Source: HGM04593 sp045612305 (GTDB lineage Bacteria; Bacteroidota; Bacteroidia; Bacteroidales; Bacteroidaceae). From it: DNA of 64,000 nt. Position 1 is the first letter of the stretch, and the number at the start of each line of letters is the position of its first letter. The translations under genes and the position numbers were made by a program. Of the stretch, positions 62,804-64,000 are shown piece after piece. The notes under the pieces are model-generated. The model ran no database searches and had not been told where the DNA came from. It was given only the letters and a program-made list of their open reading frames with translations. The DNA is taken from the NCBI GenBank assembly GCA_045612305.1, contig JAZKYU010000007.1, positions 36,035 through 100,034 of the forward strand, written 5' to 3'.

Positions 62804-63228
62804 AATCAGTAGAACTTATAGTAAATTATATTTTTAGTTTTTCTTATGCCTATAAGTTCCCTGATTCGGCTGAATATTTCTTGCTGTTATATAAACGAAA
62901 AAGCGTGAGAACCTGTACCTGTTACTCATTCCGCTTTTCGAGGCTCTGGCATGCCCATTGGAGTAGAACGAGCAACGCAGAAACCTCACGCTGTATGTAT
63001 ATAACAAACCAATACACCTATAGTTGTCAATGGTGTATGTAACACCAACAACCTTAGTGTGATCGGTATGTATAAACACACCTCAAGGCATCTACCATTG
63101 CTTCATCCTTGACTCCAATTGAAATTTACCAGATTTCGAAAAGCCAAGAAAGAGCGTCAGTAAACGCTTTTCAATAAAATTTGCACCCTCCCACATAACC
63201 CACATTGTGGGCTTCTGCAAGCGATATG
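62804..63228 (-). promoter_or_regulatory. Long structured 5' leader of the LRR gene
   Basis: About 425 bases separate the probable transcription start from the ATG. Within it TGTTATATA (62885-62893) pairs with TATATAACA (62998-63006), AGCGTGAG (62902-62909) with CTCACGCT (62985-62992), and a 10-pair helix with two G-U pairs forms between GAACGAGCAA (62966-62975) and TTACTCATTC (62922-62931). A further hairpin at about 63028-63057 pairs GTTGT...TGGTGT with ACACCAACAAC. The nested helices suggest a folded regulatory RNA. An 81-codon frame crosses it on the same strand but I do not call it. Confidence 0.45.
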
Positions 63229-63234
63229 CAAACG

Positions 63235-63242
63235 CAAAGATA
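63235..63242 (-). promoter_or_regulatory. -7 element for the LRR leader
   Basis: TATCTTTG on the minus strand, an exact TAnnTTTG match. A TTG lies 16 bases upstream (63259-63261), a little short of the usual 19-21. No other match sits closer to the LRR start. Confidence 0.5.
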
Positions 63243-63339
63243 AATGAATTTATTTAAACAAAGAAACTTTATTAAATAAATAGAAGAGAAACATCCATAA
63301 GTTGTTGATAATCATATTTCTCAGTCTTATATCCGGGGA

Positions 63340-63389
63340 GTCTGGGGGCGTGTGGTCGCTGGTTCGAATCCAGTCATCCCGACCGAAGG
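63340..63389 (+). repeat. tRNA-Pro 3'-end direct repeat, copy C
   Basis: The third copy of the tRNA-Pro 3' half, with one G missing from the G run (five instead of six). Similarity to copy A goes beyond the core, through the terminator hairpin (AAAACCTTGGTAATC...) to about 63433. No 5' half precedes it. It marks the right end of cassette 2. Confidence 0.88.
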
Positions 63390-63426
63390 AAAACCTTGGT
63401 AATCAACGATTACCAGGGTTTTTTGT
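63387..63426 (+). terminator. Terminator following copy C
   Basis: AAAACCTTGGTAATC, a short loop, GATTACCAGGGTTTT and T. It is the tRNA-Pro terminator of copy A with a shortened loop and one base change in the stem. Confidence 0.75.
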
Positions 63427-63489
63427 TTTTATGTAAATTGCTTAAAAAGGGGCTCAACGTAAAAAAGTCTAGGGGTGTGTAAATAGTTG

Positions 63490-64000
63490 TATAATCTTAC
63501 TTTAAAATCCTCGGTGACCCGAGAGATATTCTCTCAATATGCTTATTCTTTTCTCCTTCTTTTCGTGCGACGAAAAGGAAGCAAAAGGCGCAGCACGCGA
63601 GTAAGATTAGTCGTTCCCTCCTCCTGCTCGTGAATTGCCCATAAGGGGCAATATAACTCGTTCGTCGCTCACTTGCCGCGTGTCTCTTTCTCACATTTAC
63701 AGGGTGCTGCGCAACTCGTTCAGTTATCCGCGCTATGCACGTATAACTACACACTCACACAATGCTCGCACTTTTTCCTGTAAATGCTCGGATACACGCT
63801 GTAACCTTAACGGTGCTGCAGTTTTTAAAATAACTCTTGCTATGGTTATTTTAAAAAGAAAAACCGGCACCGTAAGTAACACAATTAAAGGCCGTTGCAG
63901 TTTAGGATATAAGCGAGGACATAGTGCGGTATGCCGTTATTTTACTCACAACGCAATACCGCACGCTCCCGGAGCGCCTAAACTGCAACGAACAGCCTTT
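63490..64000. repeat. Gene-free region rich in large inverted repeats
   Basis: No convincing gene is seen from 63434 to the end. TAATCTTAC (about 63492-63500) is inverted at about 63601-63609. ACGGTGC (63810-63816) with GCACCGT, and TTTTTAAAATAAC with GTTATTTTAAAAA, form a long hairpin at 63810-63873. GCAGTTTAGG pairs with CCTAAACTGC and GTGCGGTA with TACCGCAC across about 63892-63995, with a small GCTCC/GGAGC hairpin inside. The last two could be ncRNA, a miniature element or a replication/recombination site. Confidence 0.5.

Noticed and set aside
62834..63079. An 81-codon minus-strand frame inside the LRR leader
   Set aside because: It runs through the nested inverted repeats, has no signal or domain, and the pairing better explains the conservation-like pattern. 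It could be a leader peptide, but nothing supports that directly.
53452..63339. Integrase, transposase or relaxase in the cassettes
   Set aside because: I looked through all frames of both cassettes and found no recombinase motif (no R...HxxR...Y or serine-recombinase N-terminus). Their absence is reported as part of the finding.
63497..63754. An 85-codon minus-strand frame near the window end
   Set aside because: The region is full of inverted repeats and the product (Arg/Cys/Ala-rich) has no recognisable features.

Overview
The window reads as chromosome of a Bacteroidales bacterium (phylum Bacteroidota) that has a type IX secretion system. The signs are two SusC/SusD pairs, surface lipoproteins with acidic residues after the lipobox cysteine, PorX and PorW homologues, two giant BspA-type leucine-rich-repeat proteins with sorting-type C-terminal tails, and promoters of the Bacteroidetes form (TTG, about 19-21 bases, TAnnTTTG or TAnnTTCG). 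Shine-Dalgarno sequences are largely absent. Genus is not determined.

Layout. 1-3.9 kb: end of a LolD-type ABC ATPase, a small Spy-like periplasmic protein, an ABC-F ATPase and an acyl-ACP thioesterase. 4.0-9.2 kb (minus): a 1711-residue LRR_5 surface protein with a dockerin-like pair. 9.3-15.0 kb (minus): a complete RND efflux operon. 15.3-20.6 kb: etfB-etfA-acyl-CoA dehydrogenase, a SlyD-like prolyl isomerase and aroC. 20.6-24.0 kb: a polytopic membrane protein and a PD40/TolB-like lipoprotein with one CxxCH motif. 24.2-40.6 kb: two consecutive FAS1-lipoprotein/SusC/SusD modules with no enzyme or regulator beside them. 40.6-41.6 kb: a sirtuin and a rubredoxin. 41.7-49.1 kb (minus): a six-gene operon, small membrane protein-porW-porX-tsaE-unknown-ygiQ. 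49.5-53.3 kb: two FKBPs, an Lrp/AsnC regulator and a glutamine-amidotransferase/dipeptidase fusion.

53.4-63.4 kb looks like accessory DNA at a tRNA-Pro(GGG) gene. The intact tRNA is at 53371-53445. A 50-base copy of its 3' half plus downstream bases recurs at 56142-56191 and 63340-63389. These copies bound two tandem, AT-richer cassettes of about 2.7 and 7.2 kb, neither with a recognisable integrase. Cassette 1 has a cluster of large inverted repeats, a probable promoter-to-terminator structured RNA (about 53822-54077), a 64-residue membrane peptide, a membrane protein and a lipoprotein. Cassette 2 has a Fic protein whose catalytic His is Gln, with four CGGGACAA operator-like repeats at its promoter, a 53-residue peptide gene, a second giant LRR protein, and a long structured leader upstream of that gene.

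How the parts may work together: PorX/PorW serve the type IX system, and the two LRR proteins carry tails that look like substrates of it. The SusC/SusD/FAS1 modules form an outer-membrane uptake unit of unknown substrate. The tRNA-Pro locus is the most promising place for undescribed biology: the candidate ncRNA, the degenerate Fic with its operators, and the integrase-less tandem cassettes.
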